From assembly GCA_002151545.1 (NCBI GenBank), contig CP021237.1:682001-746000 (forward strand): a stretch of 64,000 bases of DNA, written 5' to 3'. This document shows, piece by piece, positions 54,089 through 62,640 of this stretch. Each line of letters begins with the position of its first letter. The stretch's first letter is position 1. The notes under the pieces were generated by a model, which saw only the letters and a list, made by a program, of their open reading frames with translations, had not been told where the DNA came from and did not search any database. Position numbers and translations under genes: made by a program. This stretch comes from Sphingobacteriaceae bacterium GW460-11-11-14-LB5 (lineage in GTDB: Bacteria; Bacteroidota; Bacteroidia; Sphingobacteriales; Sphingobacteriaceae).

Positions 54089-54400
54089 ATGGAAGAACAA
54101 CAAAACGAGAATCAATTAAACATAGAGTTATCAGAAGAAATCGCTGAAGGAATTTTTTCAAACTTAGCCATCATTACACACTCTAATACCGAGTTCGTAT
54201 TGGATTTTATCCGCGTAATGCCGGGAATTCCGAAGGCTAAAGTGAAATCAAGGATTATCTTAACTCCGGAACACGCAAAGCGTTTATTATCGGCATTGGA
54301 AGATAACATTCAGAAATTCGAAGCCGTAAACGGACGTATTAAAACTCAGGAAGAACCACCTTTTCCGATGGGCTTCGGCGGGCCAACCGCTCAAGCGTAA
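54089..54400 (+). CDS. DUF3467 family protein
   Basis: A 103-residue cytoplasmic protein with the DUF3467 pattern: NIELSEEIAEGIFSNLAIITHS, then FVLDFIRVMPG and ILTPEHAKRLLSALEDNI. The function is unknown. In Bacteroidetes it usually follows rpoC directly, so the glycan-degradation block appears to be inserted between rpoC and this gene. It has its own promoter. Confidence 0.88.
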   Translation: MEEQQNENQLNIELSEEIAEGIFSNLAIITHSNTEFVLDFIRVMPGIPKAKVKSRIILTPEHAKRLLSALEDNIQKFEAVNGRIKTQEEPPFPMGFGGPTAQA

Positions 54401-54418
54401 GCGTACTCAAAATCTTAC

Positions 54419-54434
54419 AAACAAATGTTTGTTT
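54419..54434. promoter_or_regulatory. Palindromic operator candidate before the FadL gene
   Basis: AAACAAA-TG-TTTGTTT is a perfect 7-bp inverted repeat that includes the -33 TTTG. TetR-family operators have this form. A second inverted repeat, CTATG-TTAG-CATAG, lies at 54437-54450 between the -33 and -7 boxes. Confidence 0.5.
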
Positions 54435-54459
54435 GCTATGTTAGCATAGTATATATTTG
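54428..54459 (+). promoter_or_regulatory. Promoter of the FadL-SGNH pair
   Basis: TTTG at 54428-54431, 20-bp spacer and TATATTTG at 54452-54459, about 19 nt before the FadL ATG. Confidence 0.8.
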
Positions 54460-54477
54460 TTATTTAACCATATATAG

Positions 54478-55701
54478 ATGAGAAAAATTTTATTGAGCGC
54501 ATTACTTTCTGCCCCACTTTGGGTTTTGGGGCAGGGTTTCCAGGTTAATTTACAAGGACAGAAACAAATTGGTATGGCAGGTGCAGGTTCTGCATTGGCT
54601 TTAGATGAGGCTTCCGTATTTTACAATCCAGGTGCAGTAACTTTCTTAGAGAAAAACTCCGTTTCAGCAGGTGTAAACCCATTATTATTTAAGTCGGCTT
54701 TTAAACAAGCAGGTTCGAACGTTACAGAAGATGTGAAGAACAAAATTGCTCCACCTTTCGAATTTTATGCGGTTTGGGGTCCGAAATCGAATAAATGGAA
54801 GGTTGGCTTAGGTGTATATACACCTTTTGGCGGTTTGGTAGATTGGGGCGATAATTGGTCTGGTAAGTATGCTTTAACCTCACTAAATTTAAAAGCAATC
54901 TATTTTCAACCAACTTTAAGTATAAAAATTACCGATCGTATTGGTATAGGGGCAGGTTTCGTTTATAACCATGGCGATGTAAATCTTCAAAGGGCTATTC
55001 CTGTAAATTTTCCTGACGGTCGTTCGGGAAAAGCAACCTTAGATGGTACCGGAACAGGTTACGGATGGAACGCGGGTTTATACATTAAAACATTAAGCAA
55101 CATCTCTTTTGCACTGGTACACAAATCGAAGGTCATTACAAAACTTGATGGTGGCTCAGCAGAATTTGAAGTTCCTAAGTCATTAGAAGGATCTTTCCCG
55201 GCTGGAAATACATTTAATGCCGAATTGCCTTTACCAGCAACAACCAGTTTAGGGGTAGGTATTCCCTTGTCAAAAAGCACCGTTTTAGCATTTGATGCAA
55301 GCTGGGTACAATGGCACATTTATCAGGATTTATCTTTTGATTATGCAACCAATACACCTGCGCTTGTTGATACAAAATCGGCACGCAATTATCGTGATGG
55401 TTCTTCGTTTAAATTAGGTATTAACCACCAGGCATCAGAGAAATTAGCATTAAGGGCAGGTGTTGGTTATGCCTTTTCTCCGGTACAGGATGGATACGTA
55501 ACCCCCGAAGCGCCTGATGCCGACCGTTATATTTTAAGTGCTGGTTTAGGTTATACACCTACCCGCCATTTCGAAGTTAATGCATCGTTCTTTTTTGAAG
55601 ATGTTAAATCGCGTAAACAAAAGAATATCGAAACGGGCCTGGATGGTACCTTTAAAACTTTGGTTTATGCACCAGGTATTTCGTTAACTTATAAATGGTA
55701 G
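54478..55701 (+). CDS. FadL/OmpP1/TodX-family outer-membrane transporter
   Basis: The 407-residue beta-barrel has a signal peptide (to WVLGQG) and the FadL-type N-terminus GMAGAGSALALDEASVFYNPGA, cut here as GMAGAGSALALDE. Repeated aromatic beta strands continue to the terminal Trp-containing ISLTYKW. Members move long-chain fatty acids or hydrocarbons across the outer membrane. The next gene, 11 nt away, encodes an SGNH-type esterase lipoprotein, so uptake of lipids that it hydrolyses is plausible. Confidence 0.9.
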   Translation: MRKILLSALLSAPLWVLGQGFQVNLQGQKQIGMAGAGSALALDEASVFYNPGAVTFLEKNSVSAGVNPLLFKSAFKQAGSNVTEDVKNKIAPPFEFYAVWGPKSNKWKVGLGVYTPFGGLVDWGDNWSGKYALTSLNLKAIYFQPTLSIKITDRIGIGAGFVYNHGDVNLQRAIPVNFPDGRSGKATLDGTGTGYGWNAGLYIKTLSNISFALVHKSKVITKLDGGSAEFEVPKSLEGSFPAGNTFNAELPLPATTSLGVGIPLSKSTVLAFDASWVQWHIYQDLSFDYATNTPALVDTKSARNYRDGSSFKLGINHQASEKLALRAGVGYAFSPVQDGYVTPEAPDADRYILSAGLGYTPTRHFEVNASFFFEDVKSRKQKNIETGLDGTFKTLVYAPGISLTYKW

Positions 55702-55712
55702 GAGAATTACAA

Positions 55713-57014
55713 ATGAAAAGATACATATTGAATAGTTTCGTTGCTGCTATCATCCTTTTTGCAGCAGCTTGTAAACCAGAAATAGAAACTCCTGCAGGAT
55801 CAACCGCCGGACAAGCTAATTTTAGCAAATATATTGCAGTAGGTAATTCCTTAACCTCTGGCTTTGCCGATGGAGGTTTATATTTAGAAGGACAGAAAGT
55901 GGCCTATCCTAATTTATTGGCGGCCAAAATGGCTACTGTTGGTGGTGGTGCTTTCACTTCGCCGTTTTTTAGTGAAGAACATTTAAACGGCTCAAGTTAT
56001 ATTTCTTTAACCGCGTTGGTTAACGGAACACCAACCTTAACGCCGGTAGTTGATAAATTGGCTTATCGGGATGCAGCGAAGCATTTAGATAAATATAACG
56101 GTGAAATTCAAAACTTAGGTATACCGGGCATGCGTGTTGATCTGGCTTTCGATCCAACGTTTTCTTTCAGTGCTGCAAACCCTTATTTCGAACGTTTGTT
56201 AACCGATGCTCAGGTAGGTAAAACCAATTATTTTCAGTTTATTCAAGGCAGAAATCATACTTTTTTCTCCCTTTGGTTAGGAAATAATGATGTATTGGGT
56301 TATGCCTTAAACGGTGCGGTTACCGTATCTACCGACCCAACAACAGCTTTAACAGATAAGGTTACTTTTTCATCTTTATATGCTAACTTTTTAAATGTTT
56401 TAACCGTAGGTGGTCAAAAAGGTATAGTAGGTACTATTCCTGATGTAACGGCAATTCCTTATTTTAATACGGTTACCGTGGCAGCTTTGTTAAATGCCGC
56501 TAAGGCAATTAATCCAGCGGCAGCGGCAATTTACATCCAAACCGGAGCAGGCGCAGTAAGACCTGCAACTGCTGAAGATTTAATCCGTTTGCCATTCCAA
56601 TCAGAAGGCATATTTGGAAAACCAAATGTTGCTGGTATTCCTTATGGATTACATCCCTTAAATCCAATCGAAAATAAATGGGTACTGGATAAAGATGAGG
56701 TAGTTAAAGTAAAAGATTATGTAAATAGCTACAACAGTACCATTAAATCTTTAGCTACAAGCAAAGGTTTGGCTATCGCTGATACCTATACTTATTTTAA
56801 TCAGGTAAAAACGGGTATTAACGTTCAGGGTGTTGGTATTAATGCTGCATTTATTACGGGTGGTGCATTCTCTTTAGATGGTATTCACTTAACCCCACGT
56901 GGAAATGCAGTAATTGCGAATGTATTTATTGATGCCATTAATGCTAAATATGGTTCTACCATTCCAACGGTTGATATTACACAGTATAGAGGTGTAAAGT
57001 TCCCGGATAAATAA
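55713..57014 (+). CDS. SGNH/GDSL-like esterase lipoprotein
   Basis: The ATG at 55713 gives 433 residues with a lipobox (IILFAAAC, Cys20) and an SGNH fold: block I VGNSLTSG (S46; Asn replaces the Asp of GDS), block III LGNNDVLG, and block V DGIHLTPRGNA with the Asp-x-x-His pair. The family includes esterases and lipases. A GGAG sequence precedes the start. It forms an operon with FadL (11-nt gap). The exposed lipoprotein may release fatty acids for FadL; this is inference. Confidence 0.88.
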   Translation: MKRYILNSFVAAIILFAAACKPEIETPAGSTAGQANFSKYIAVGNSLTSGFADGGLYLEGQKVAYPNLLAAKMATVGGGAFTSPFFSEEHLNGSSYISLTALVNGTPTLTPVVDKLAYRDAAKHLDKYNGEIQNLGIPGMRVDLAFDPTFSFSAANPYFERLLTDAQVGKTNYFQFIQGRNHTFFSLWLGNNDVLGYALNGAVTVSTDPTTALTDKVTFSSLYANFLNVLTVGGQKGIVGTIPDVTAIPYFNTVTVAALLNAAKAINPAAAAIYIQTGAGAVRPATAEDLIRLPFQSEGIFGKPNVAGIPYGLHPLNPIENKWVLDKDEVVKVKDYVNSYNSTIKSLATSKGLAIADTYTYFNQVKTGINVQGVGINAAFITGGAFSLDGIHLTPRGNAVIANVFIDAINAKYGSTIPTVDITQYRGVKFPDK

Positions 57015-57038
57015 TAAGATTTTTAATGGCATAAGCGG

Positions 57039-57138
57039 AGGTTGTATCATAAATATAGAATTGTCATCCCGATTCTTCGGGAAGCTCAAGATGACAGCAT
57101 CTAAAGTGAAATCGCATTTATGATACAACCTTTTTTTA
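57039..57138. terminator. Terminator with 16-bp stem and a repeat inserted in its loop
   Basis: The stem is 57039-57054 with 57116-57131, a perfect 16-bp inverted repeat followed by a T run. The 61-nt loop holds a REP-like palindrome (57062-57097), far larger than a normal terminator loop. Confidence 0.8.
57062..57097. repeat. Dispersed palindromic (REP-like) element inside a terminator loop
   Basis: Outer GTCAT/ATGAC ends and an inner TCCCGA-TTCT-TCGGGA hairpin. It is related to 12742-12833 and 14632-14657. Confidence 0.65.
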
Positions 57139-58050
57139 TTTCGCCGTTATTTTATCTTCTATAAGGTTTATAATTTCTGCGCTTTGATTGGGCTCAAACC
57201 AATTGATTTCTTCATCCCTTCTAAACCAGGTCAGTTGACGTTTAGCAAAGCGACGTGTATTTTGTTTGATCGCAGTTATTGCATCATCCAGGCTTGATAG
57301 CCCATCCAGGTAATCGAAAAGTTCACTATAACCTACGGTGTTTAAGGCATTGTATTTTTTAAAAGGTATTAGCGATTTTACTTCATCTACTAAACCATCC
57401 GCAATCATTTTATCAACCCTGCGGTTAATTCGGTCATATAGAACAGCACGATCGGTATTTAACCCGATTTTGATGATATTAAACGGTCTTTCTTTTTTTG
57501 TAGCCGAAAGCATTGATGAAAGTTTTTGACCTGTTGATAAAAATACCTCCAAACCCCTGATCATTCTCTGCGGATTCTGTTGATCTACCTTTGCGAAGTA
57601 TTCGGGATCTAATTTGGCCAGCTGGTTTTGGATACTGGATAATCCTTCTTCTTCAAATTGTTTATTCAGTCTTTCACGTATCGCTAAATCAATATCTGGC
57701 ATCTCATCCAAACCATTAATTAAGGCATTTACATATAGACCCGAACCGCCAACCATAATGGCCAGGTTGTGGTCTTTAAAAATTTGATCGATCGTTTTTA
57801 AACCTTCTACTTCAAAATCGCCTGTGCTGAACAGTTGTGAAACCGAATGTGAATTAATAAAATGATGTTTTGCTGCTGCTAATTCGGTAATATCTGGTTT
57901 TGCCGTTCCGATTTCCATTTCCTTAAAAAACTGGCGGGAATCGGCAGAAATAATTTCTGTGCCAAAATGTTGAGCCAGTTGAATAGCCAGGGCTGTTTTG
58001 CCAATTGCAGTAGGGCCAACAATGGATATTAAGGTTTTTGGGTGAAGCAT
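57136..58050 (-). CDS. miaA: tRNA dimethylallyltransferase MiaA
   Basis: MiaA adds the isopentenyl group to A37 of tRNAs that read UNN codons. The 304-residue product from the ATG at 58050 has the P-loop GPTAIGKTALA, the substrate loop SADSRQFFKEMEIGTAKP, cut here as SADSRQFF, and GGSGLYVNALINGLDE. A TTG extension upstream adds nine non-conserved residues and is rejected. The length is typical. It converges on the FadL/SGNH terminator. Confidence 0.95.
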   Translation of the reverse strand: MLHPKTLISIVGPTAIGKTALAIQLAQHFGTEIISADSRQFFKEMEIGTAKPDITELAAAKHHFINSHSVSQLFSTGDFEVEGLKTIDQIFKDHNLAIMVGGSGLYVNALINGLDEMPDIDLAIRERLNKQFEEEGLSSIQNQLAKLDPEYFAKVDQQNPQRMIRGLEVFLSTGQKLSSMLSATKKERPFNIIKIGLNTDRAVLYDRINRRVDKMIADGLVDEVKSLIPFKKYNALNTVGYSELFDYLDGLSSLDDAITAIKQNTRRFAKRQLTWFRRDEEINWFEPNQSAEIINLIEDKITAK

Positions 58051-58065
58051 AGTGCTGTATAAAAT

Positions 58066-58097
58066 AAAAGCTGCCAAATTTAAATATTTGGCAGCTT
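58066..58097 (-). terminator. Terminator of the pRiA4b ORF-3-like gene
   Basis: An inverted repeat AAGCTGCCAAAT/ATTTGGCAGCTT lies between the two minus-strand genes, with a T-rich tail toward miaA. Confidence 0.75.
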
Positions 58098-58122
58098 CTT
58101 GTACTTATTATTTTGTTGCTAA

Positions 58123-58770
58123 TTAATAATCGTCTTTATGGCTATCATCTTCGAAGTTATCACTATCCGAAAATTCGTCCCCGAATTCGTCTTCTTCGCT
58201 TTCTTCATCTTCGTCCCGCTCTTCGGTATTGATGCCCATTTCGCCCATGGCCTCCAATTCGTCGGTATCTTCCGGTACAAAGTTCATTTCATTTAAGAAA
58301 TCAAATTCACTTGCCGATGCCACTGCGCCTCTTGGATCAACAGCCTGTGGACTGTTTTGCTCCATTATTTTTGGGGCCTCGCCACTGCTTTTCGCTAAAA
58401 AAGGATATTCGATATTTGGATCGGCATCTAAAATTATTTTTACCAGCTCTACATGAAAATCGTAAGGGCGATCGAAATTATAGATGTAGTAAAACTTTTG
58501 ATGTGGATCTTCAATAAAACCACTCAGTTTAGAATTCTCCATTAAAACTACACGGTCTTTTTTACGTTCGCTTGGTAAATAGGCAATTTCATCTCCTTTT
58601 AACCAATTATCGGTGCTTACATAAAAAGAGGAAGATTTTTCGGCATTATAACCCGTAGATCTGTGAATAGCCTTATGCAGGTCTTCAAATGTTTGGTTTG
58701 ATTTAATGTCGATCTCTCTCACAACATCATCAAAATCTTCGAAAGTAATTCTAAATTTATAAATAGCCAT
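58123..58770 (-). CDS. Plasmid pRiA4b ORF-3-like (PF07929-type) protein
   Basis: The 215-residue product from the ATG at 58770 begins MAIYKFRITFEDFDDVVREI and has the domain core through about 110 (FEDLHKAIHRSTGYN, SGFIEDPHQKFYYIYNFDRPYDFHVELV cut into parts). The tail (about 165-215) is extremely acidic, with long Glu/Asp runs ending DDSHKDDY. The domain is named from a plasmid ORF and an IS1096 passenger gene, but chromosomal copies are common and no transposase is near. The function is unknown. A longer upstream frame is rejected because it lacks coding character. Confidence 0.8.
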   Translation of the reverse strand: MAIYKFRITFEDFDDVVREIDIKSNQTFEDLHKAIHRSTGYNAEKSSSFYVSTDNWLKGDEIAYLPSERKKDRVVLMENSKLSGFIEDPHQKFYYIYNFDRPYDFHVELVKIILDADPNIEYPFLAKSSGEAPKIMEQNSPQAVDPRGAVASASEFDFLNEMNFVPEDTDELEAMGEMGINTEERDEDEESEEDEFGDEFSDSDNFEDDSHKDDY

Positions 58771-58869
58771 TATAGTGTTTTGGAACCGTAAAAATAAAGT
58801 TAATTTATAATTACCACAAATATCAGGAGCCATAAAAGACATCCCAATTGTGGTGTTTCAACAATTAAA

Positions 58870-60324
58870 TTATTTATTAACAGGATTTAATCCCATTTGT
58901 TTTGCCTGATTTAGCATAAAATTAAATGCTTCCTGATAGTCGTTTGTAATCTCGCCCTCCAAAATGGCTTCGCGGATTGCATTTTTAATCAGGCCAACTT
59001 CTTTCCCGGCGTCAAGACCGAAAGTTTCCATGATATCATTTCCTGAAATAGGGGGCTGCCAGTTTCTAATTTTATCACGTTCTTCTACATCCTTAAGCTT
59101 TTGTTTAACCAGCTCAAAATTGTTTCTGTATTTCGTTTTTTTGTATTCGTTTTTAGTGGTTACATCGGCATTGCAAAGCAACATCAAACTTTCAATTTCT
59201 TCCCCGGCATCAAAAAGTAATCGCCTTACGGCAGAATCTGTTACCGTTTCCTGCGCCAGGACAATCGGCCGTAAATGAAGCTGCACCAATTTTTGCACAT
59301 ATTTCATCTTCTCATTTAAAGGCAGTTTGAGCTGTGCAAATATTTTCGGAACCATTCTGGCTCCTCTATCTTCATGACCGTGGAAAGTCCAGCCGTGGCC
59401 TTCTTCAAAACGTTTGGTAGCAGGTTTGGCAATATCGTGTAAAATAGCGGCCCAGCGCAACCATAAGTCATCGGTGTCTGCACAGATGTTATCCAGTACT
59501 TCCAGTGTGTGGTAAAAATTATCTTTATGTCCTTTTCCTTTAATAATCTCTACACCATAAAGCTGTGCCATTTGAGGGAAAATGAGCTGCAACAAGCCGG
59601 TATCAAAAAGGTGCTTAAAACCCACTGAAGGTTTTTTAGAGAGGATGATTTTATTCATCTCATCGGTAATCCGCTCTTTTGAAACGATACTGATGCGCTG
59701 TTTTTGCGTTTTAATGGCATTTAGAGCAGCCGGATCGATGTTGAAATTAAGCTGTGAAGCAAAGCGGATTGCCCTCATCATACGCAGCGGATCATCAGAA
59801 AAAGTAATTTCAGGATCCAGCGGGGTACGGATGAGCTTATTTTCTAAATCTTTGATCCCGTCGAAAGGATCTAACAGTTCGCCAAAATGATCAGCATTTA
59901 AATTAATGGCTAAAGCATTAATGGTGAAATCCCTGCGCAACTGGTCATCTTCTAAGCTGCCATCTTCAACAATTGGCTTACGCGAATCGGAACGGTATGA
60001 TTCTTTCCGTGCGCCTACAAATTCGACTTCTAAATCCTGATATTTAATATTTGCAGTGCCAAAATTTTTAAAAACAGCAACTTTAGTGTTCAGTTTCCGG
60101 CCTACCGCTTCTGCATAGGTTATTCCACTACCCACAACCACCACATCAATATCTTTTGAAGGGCGATCTAAAAATAAATCACGAACAAAGCCTCCAATAA
60201 CATAAGCTTCGGTATTGTGCTTATCGGCTATTGAGGATAAGGTTTTAAATATGGGGTTTTGTAGGTGACCCCCTAAATCCCCTGAAGGGGACTTGGAGTT
60301 CCCTTCATTTAATTCAGACTGCAT
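58870..60324 (-). CDS. CCA-adding-type tRNA nucleotidyltransferase with HD domain
   Basis: The 484-residue enzyme has a class II nucleotidyltransferase core: GGFVRDLFL and the DIDVVVVG Asp pair, then [12 protein letters not shown], followed by tRNA-binding helices and an HD domain ([13 protein letters not shown]). It builds or repairs the 3' CCA end of tRNA. None of the tRNAs transcribed here needs an encoded CCA. The first roughly 25 residues contain [11 protein letters not shown], encoded by a dispersed repeat rather than by the conserved fold (see the repeat entry). Confidence 0.92.
   Translation of the reverse strand: MQSELNEGNSKSPSGDLGGHLQNPIFKTLSSIADKHNTEAYVIGGFVRDLFLDRPSKDIDVVVVGSGITYAEAVGRKLNTKVAVFKNFGTANIKYQDLEVEFVGARKESYRSDSRKPIVEDGSLEDDQLRRDFTINALAINLNADHFGELLDPFDGIKDLENKLIRTPLDPEITFSDDPLRMMRAIRFASQLNFNIDPAALNAIKTQKQRISIVSKERITDEMNKIILSKKPSVGFKHLFDTGLLQLIFPQMAQLYGVEIIKGKGHKDNFYHTLEVLDNICADTDDLWLRWAAILHDIAKPATKRFEEGHGWTFHGHEDRGARMVPKIFAQLKLPLNEKMKYVQKLVQLHLRPIVLAQETVTDSAVRRLLFDAGEEIESLMLLCNADVTTKNEYKKTKYRNNFELVKQKLKDVEERDKIRNWQPPISGNDIMETFGLDAGKEVGLIKNAIREAILEGEITNDYQEAFNFMLNQAKQMGLNPVNK
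60256..60303. repeat. Dispersed CCCCTAAATCCCC-type repeat inside the CCA enzyme gene
   Basis: On the plus strand CCCCCTAAATCCCC is followed by TGAAGGGGACTTGG, a palindromic element common in Bacteroidetes intergenic DNA. In the minus reading frame it encodes [10 protein letters not shown] without a stop codon. A related copy is at 60384-60417. Confidence 0.7.
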
Positions 60325-60383
60325 ATATAAGGGTAATTCATTTGTTCAAAATTAAGCAAAACATTTGGTCGGTAAACACTATC

Positions 60384-60417
60384 AGCGATTCAAAGCCCCT
60401 TTAGGGGTTGGGGACTT
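60384..60417. repeat. Dispersed GCCCCTTTAGGGG-type repeat
   Basis: AAGCCCCTTTAGGGGTTGGGG, shown in parts, forms a short hairpin immediately after the stop codon of the YwlC gene and 60 bp upstream of the CCA enzyme start. It is the same family as 60256-60303. Confidence 0.65.
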
Positions 60418-60982
60418 ACTTCCTAATAAACTCAAATTGTCCGCCTGGAGAAAGTTTCATAATGGTTGAAGGCTTTCTGCTGGTTCGGTTTTCTTGTTCG
60501 AAATCAACTACATAATCAACAGCATCGATAATTTCAGCATCGATATCGTCAAAGAATTTTGGCGAAGGCTGTCCGCTTAAATTTGCAGAAGTAGAAACAA
60601 TGGGTTTTCTGAAGCGTTGAATTAATGGTGTACAAAAATCGTGTTTAACAATTCTGATTCCTACGCTTCCATCCGCATTGATTACGTTTGGCGCTAAGTT
60701 TTTTGCCCCTGAGAAAATAATGGTTAAGGGATTTTCTGCATATTCGATTAAATCATAAGCCACATCAGGAATTTCGGCTACATAACTTTGCAGTTTGCTG
60801 TCTACATCCAATAATACGATTAAACTCTTTTCAGCAGGGCGGTTTTTGATCTTCAGTAATTTATCTACTGCCTCGGGATTGCTTGCATCGCAGCCTAATC
60901 CCCAAATGGTATCCGTTGGATATAGAATAACGCCTCCTGATTTTAATACTTCAAAAGCTTTATTAATCTCGTCTCTTAACAT
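60416..60982 (-). CDS. L-threonylcarbamoyladenylate synthase, Sua5/YwlC/TsaC family
   Basis: The 188-residue protein makes threonylcarbamoyl-AMP for t6A37 of tRNAs reading ANN codons. Family marks are GGVILYPTDTIWGLGCDA, KIKNRPAEKSLIVLL, and PIVSTSANLSGQPSP. The length is that of the short TsaC-like form without the Sua5 C-terminal domain. Its -7 element (60987-60994) is 4 nt from the ATG, so the mRNA is likely leaderless. Confidence 0.93.
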   Translation of the reverse strand: MLRDEINKAFEVLKSGGVILYPTDTIWGLGCDASNPEAVDKLLKIKNRPAEKSLIVLLDVDSKLQSYVAEIPDVAYDLIEYAENPLTIIFSGAKNLAPNVINADGSVGIRIVKHDFCTPLIQRFRKPIVSTSANLSGQPSPKFFDDIDAEIIDAVDYVVDFEQENRTSRKPSTIMKLSPGGQFEFIRK

Positions 60983-60986
60983 GTCG

Positions 60987-60994
60987 CAAAGTTA
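60987..60994 (-). promoter_or_regulatory. -7 element of the YwlC-type gene
   Basis: The minus strand reads TAACTTTG, 4 nt from the ATG at 60982. Confidence 0.6.
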
Positions 60995-61205
60995 ATTTAT
61001 TTACGAAGTTTATAAGGAATGTGTTGCAGGAAAACTTTACCCAATTTTTTGATAGATTTTAATCCTTTGAGGTGCCATATATCTGATAGGGGTTAAGATG
61101 GTAGTGCTCGTAACAGATTCTTTATCATTTATTCAACAAGTGTTATGTGTTTTAAGGTGATAAACTATTATTTTAGTCATAGGTTATTAAATAAAAACAC
61201 AAAAA

Positions 61206-61757
61206 ATGGAACAAACACTCAAATGGTGTATGCTATTTACGGTTGTAATGGCATTTACCAGCTGTGCCATACTTGATACGGCATCAGACTATGACAAAAA
61301 GATCGACTTTAAAAAGTTAAAATCCTATAATTATTACGAAAGTGGGATTGAAAGCTTAGCGTTGAATAACCTTGATAAACCCCGAATGTTAAATGCTGTA
61401 GATGCAACGATGACTAAAATGGGCTTTGCTAAAACCAATAAACCCGATTTTTTGGTAAACGTTGTAGTTTTTAGTACCCTTAAAACCAAGTCTGATTGGG
61501 GGTATAGGGGAGGTGGTTACCAATGGGATACAGCAACTTTGGCTTATCAATGGAGAGATTCGCAATTTGGACCATTAGATACAGGGAAACAAGTTGCAGA
61601 TGGCAGAATTATTATCGATTTTTTAAATCCCCGGACAAAAGCCATAATGTGGCATGGCGTAGGTACAGGCTTTAATTTTGATAATTACGATAACCGGGAA
61701 TTAAGGATAAATTCGGCTGTAAAACAGATTTTAATGCAATATCCACCAGTGTATTAA
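61206..61757 (+). CDS. DUF4136 lipoprotein, copy 1
   Basis: The 183-residue product has a lipoprotein signal (CMLFTVVMAFTSCAIL, Cys at 20) and the DUF4136 pattern ASDYDKKIDFKKLKSYNYYE, NLDKPRMLNAVDATMTKMGF, and GRIIIDFLNPRTKAIMWHGVGTG. These are periplasmic-side outer-membrane lipoproteins of unknown role. It is paralogous to the next gene; the middle differs, with a shorter aromatic insert. Confidence 0.85.
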   Translation: MEQTLKWCMLFTVVMAFTSCAILDTASDYDKKIDFKKLKSYNYYESGIESLALNNLDKPRMLNAVDATMTKMGFAKTNKPDFLVNVVVFSTLKTKSDWGYRGGGYQWDTATLAYQWRDSQFGPLDTGKQVADGRIIIDFLNPRTKAIMWHGVGTGFNFDNYDNRELRINSAVKQILMQYPPVY

Positions 61758-61933
61758 ATAAGCGATCTAATCTAATTGTAAAATATTTAGTTAGAGGTAT
61801 ATAGCATCCAAACTAAATTAATTACTAGCTGTTTTTAATATAACAATCTGATTGTAAAAAATATAAATGATTTTCCTTTTTAATTGTCAAAATCGTTATA
61901 TTTAGATCAGGTTATTTAAAGAACAACGCACAA

Positions 61934-62488
61934 ATGAGAACGACACAAAAATTATTAATGCTTTTTACAGTGGTATTGGCATTAGCAGGATGTACAACAC
62001 TCCGCACCGCTTCAGACTATGACAAAAATGTTGATTTAAGCGGTTACAAAACTTACAATTTTTATGATAAAGGCATAGCAAGGGTTAAGCTAAATAACCT
62101 GGATAAACGCCGTTTATTGGCTGCGGTTGAATCAGAAATGAATGCCAAAGGATTTACTAAATCTGAAAAACCAGATATGTTAGTGAATTTGGTTGTGGTT
62201 GCCCGCGAAAAAACGGATGTTTATGGTCCTGGTTACTATGGTGGCTGGGGTTGGGGCTGGCGCGGCGGCTGGGGAAATCCTTTCTGGGGCGGCGGTACCT
62301 ACGTGAACCAATATATTGAAGGCACCATTATTATCGATTTCTTAGACCCTGCTAAAAAGATTTTATTCTGGCACGGACAAGGATCTGGTTTTAACCTGGA
62401 TAGCTTTAACAAAAGAGAAGAACGTTTGTATACAGGCGTAAAAGAAATATTGGCACAATATCCGCCAACAGTTACGGCAGCTAAATAA
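61934..62488 (+). CDS. DUF4136 lipoprotein, copy 2
   Basis: The 184-residue paralogue of the previous gene has a lipobox (VVLALAGCTTL) and the same blocks TASDYDKNVDLSGYKTYNFYD and GTIIIDFLDPAKKILFWHGQGSG. A Gly/Trp-rich insert (GWGWGWRGGWGNPFWGGG) at about 103-120 replaces the corresponding loop. It lies 176 nt after copy 1 and ends at a hairpin made from a gene remnant. Confidence 0.85.
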   Translation: MRTTQKLLMLFTVVLALAGCTTLRTASDYDKNVDLSGYKTYNFYDKGIARVKLNNLDKRRLLAAVESEMNAKGFTKSEKPDMLVNLVVVAREKTDVYGPGYYGGWGWGWRGGWGNPFWGGGTYVNQYIEGTIIIDFLDPAKKILFWHGQGSGFNLDSFNKREERLYTGVKEILAQYPPTVTAAK

Positions 62489-62510
62489 TTTTAGTGTATA
62501 TTATAAAGAT

Positions 62511-62596
62511 CTGAATAGCAATTTATTAGTTGCTGAATAAAGAAAGGGCTGTAGAATTTTTAAATAAATTCCAGCCCTTTTTCTTTTGCTTTTTTG
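62511..62596 (-). pseudogene. Decayed 3' end of a glycosyltransferase gene
   Basis: The minus strand reads KKAKEKGLEFI, stop, KFYSPFFIQQLINCYS. This aligns with the C-terminus of the intact glycosyltransferase next to it (MKEKGLEFVQKFNSP, then VVTKQLMDCYLAL), with a TAA where that gene has a Gln codon. Only about 28 codons remain. It is evidently a duplicate, upstream parts being replaced by a repeat. Confidence 0.75.
62543..62583 (+). terminator. Terminator of the DUF4136 gene, inside the pseudogene
   Basis: AAAGGGCTG-TA-GAATTT pairs with AAATTC-CAGCCCTTT (2-nt bulge) and a T run follows. The intact gene copy lacks the matching left arm (GGACTATTGAATTT), so the hairpin arose by mutation in the remnant. 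Confidence 0.75.
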
Positions 62597-62640
62597 AGAC
62601 ATAGGATTTTATTTTGAAAGAGGGGGCATTGCTACTATTA

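Noticed and set aside
58123..58770. IS1096-type transposon because of the pRiA4b ORF-3/TnpR-like name
   Set aside because: No transposase, no terminal inverted repeats; the domain is common in chromosomal genes.
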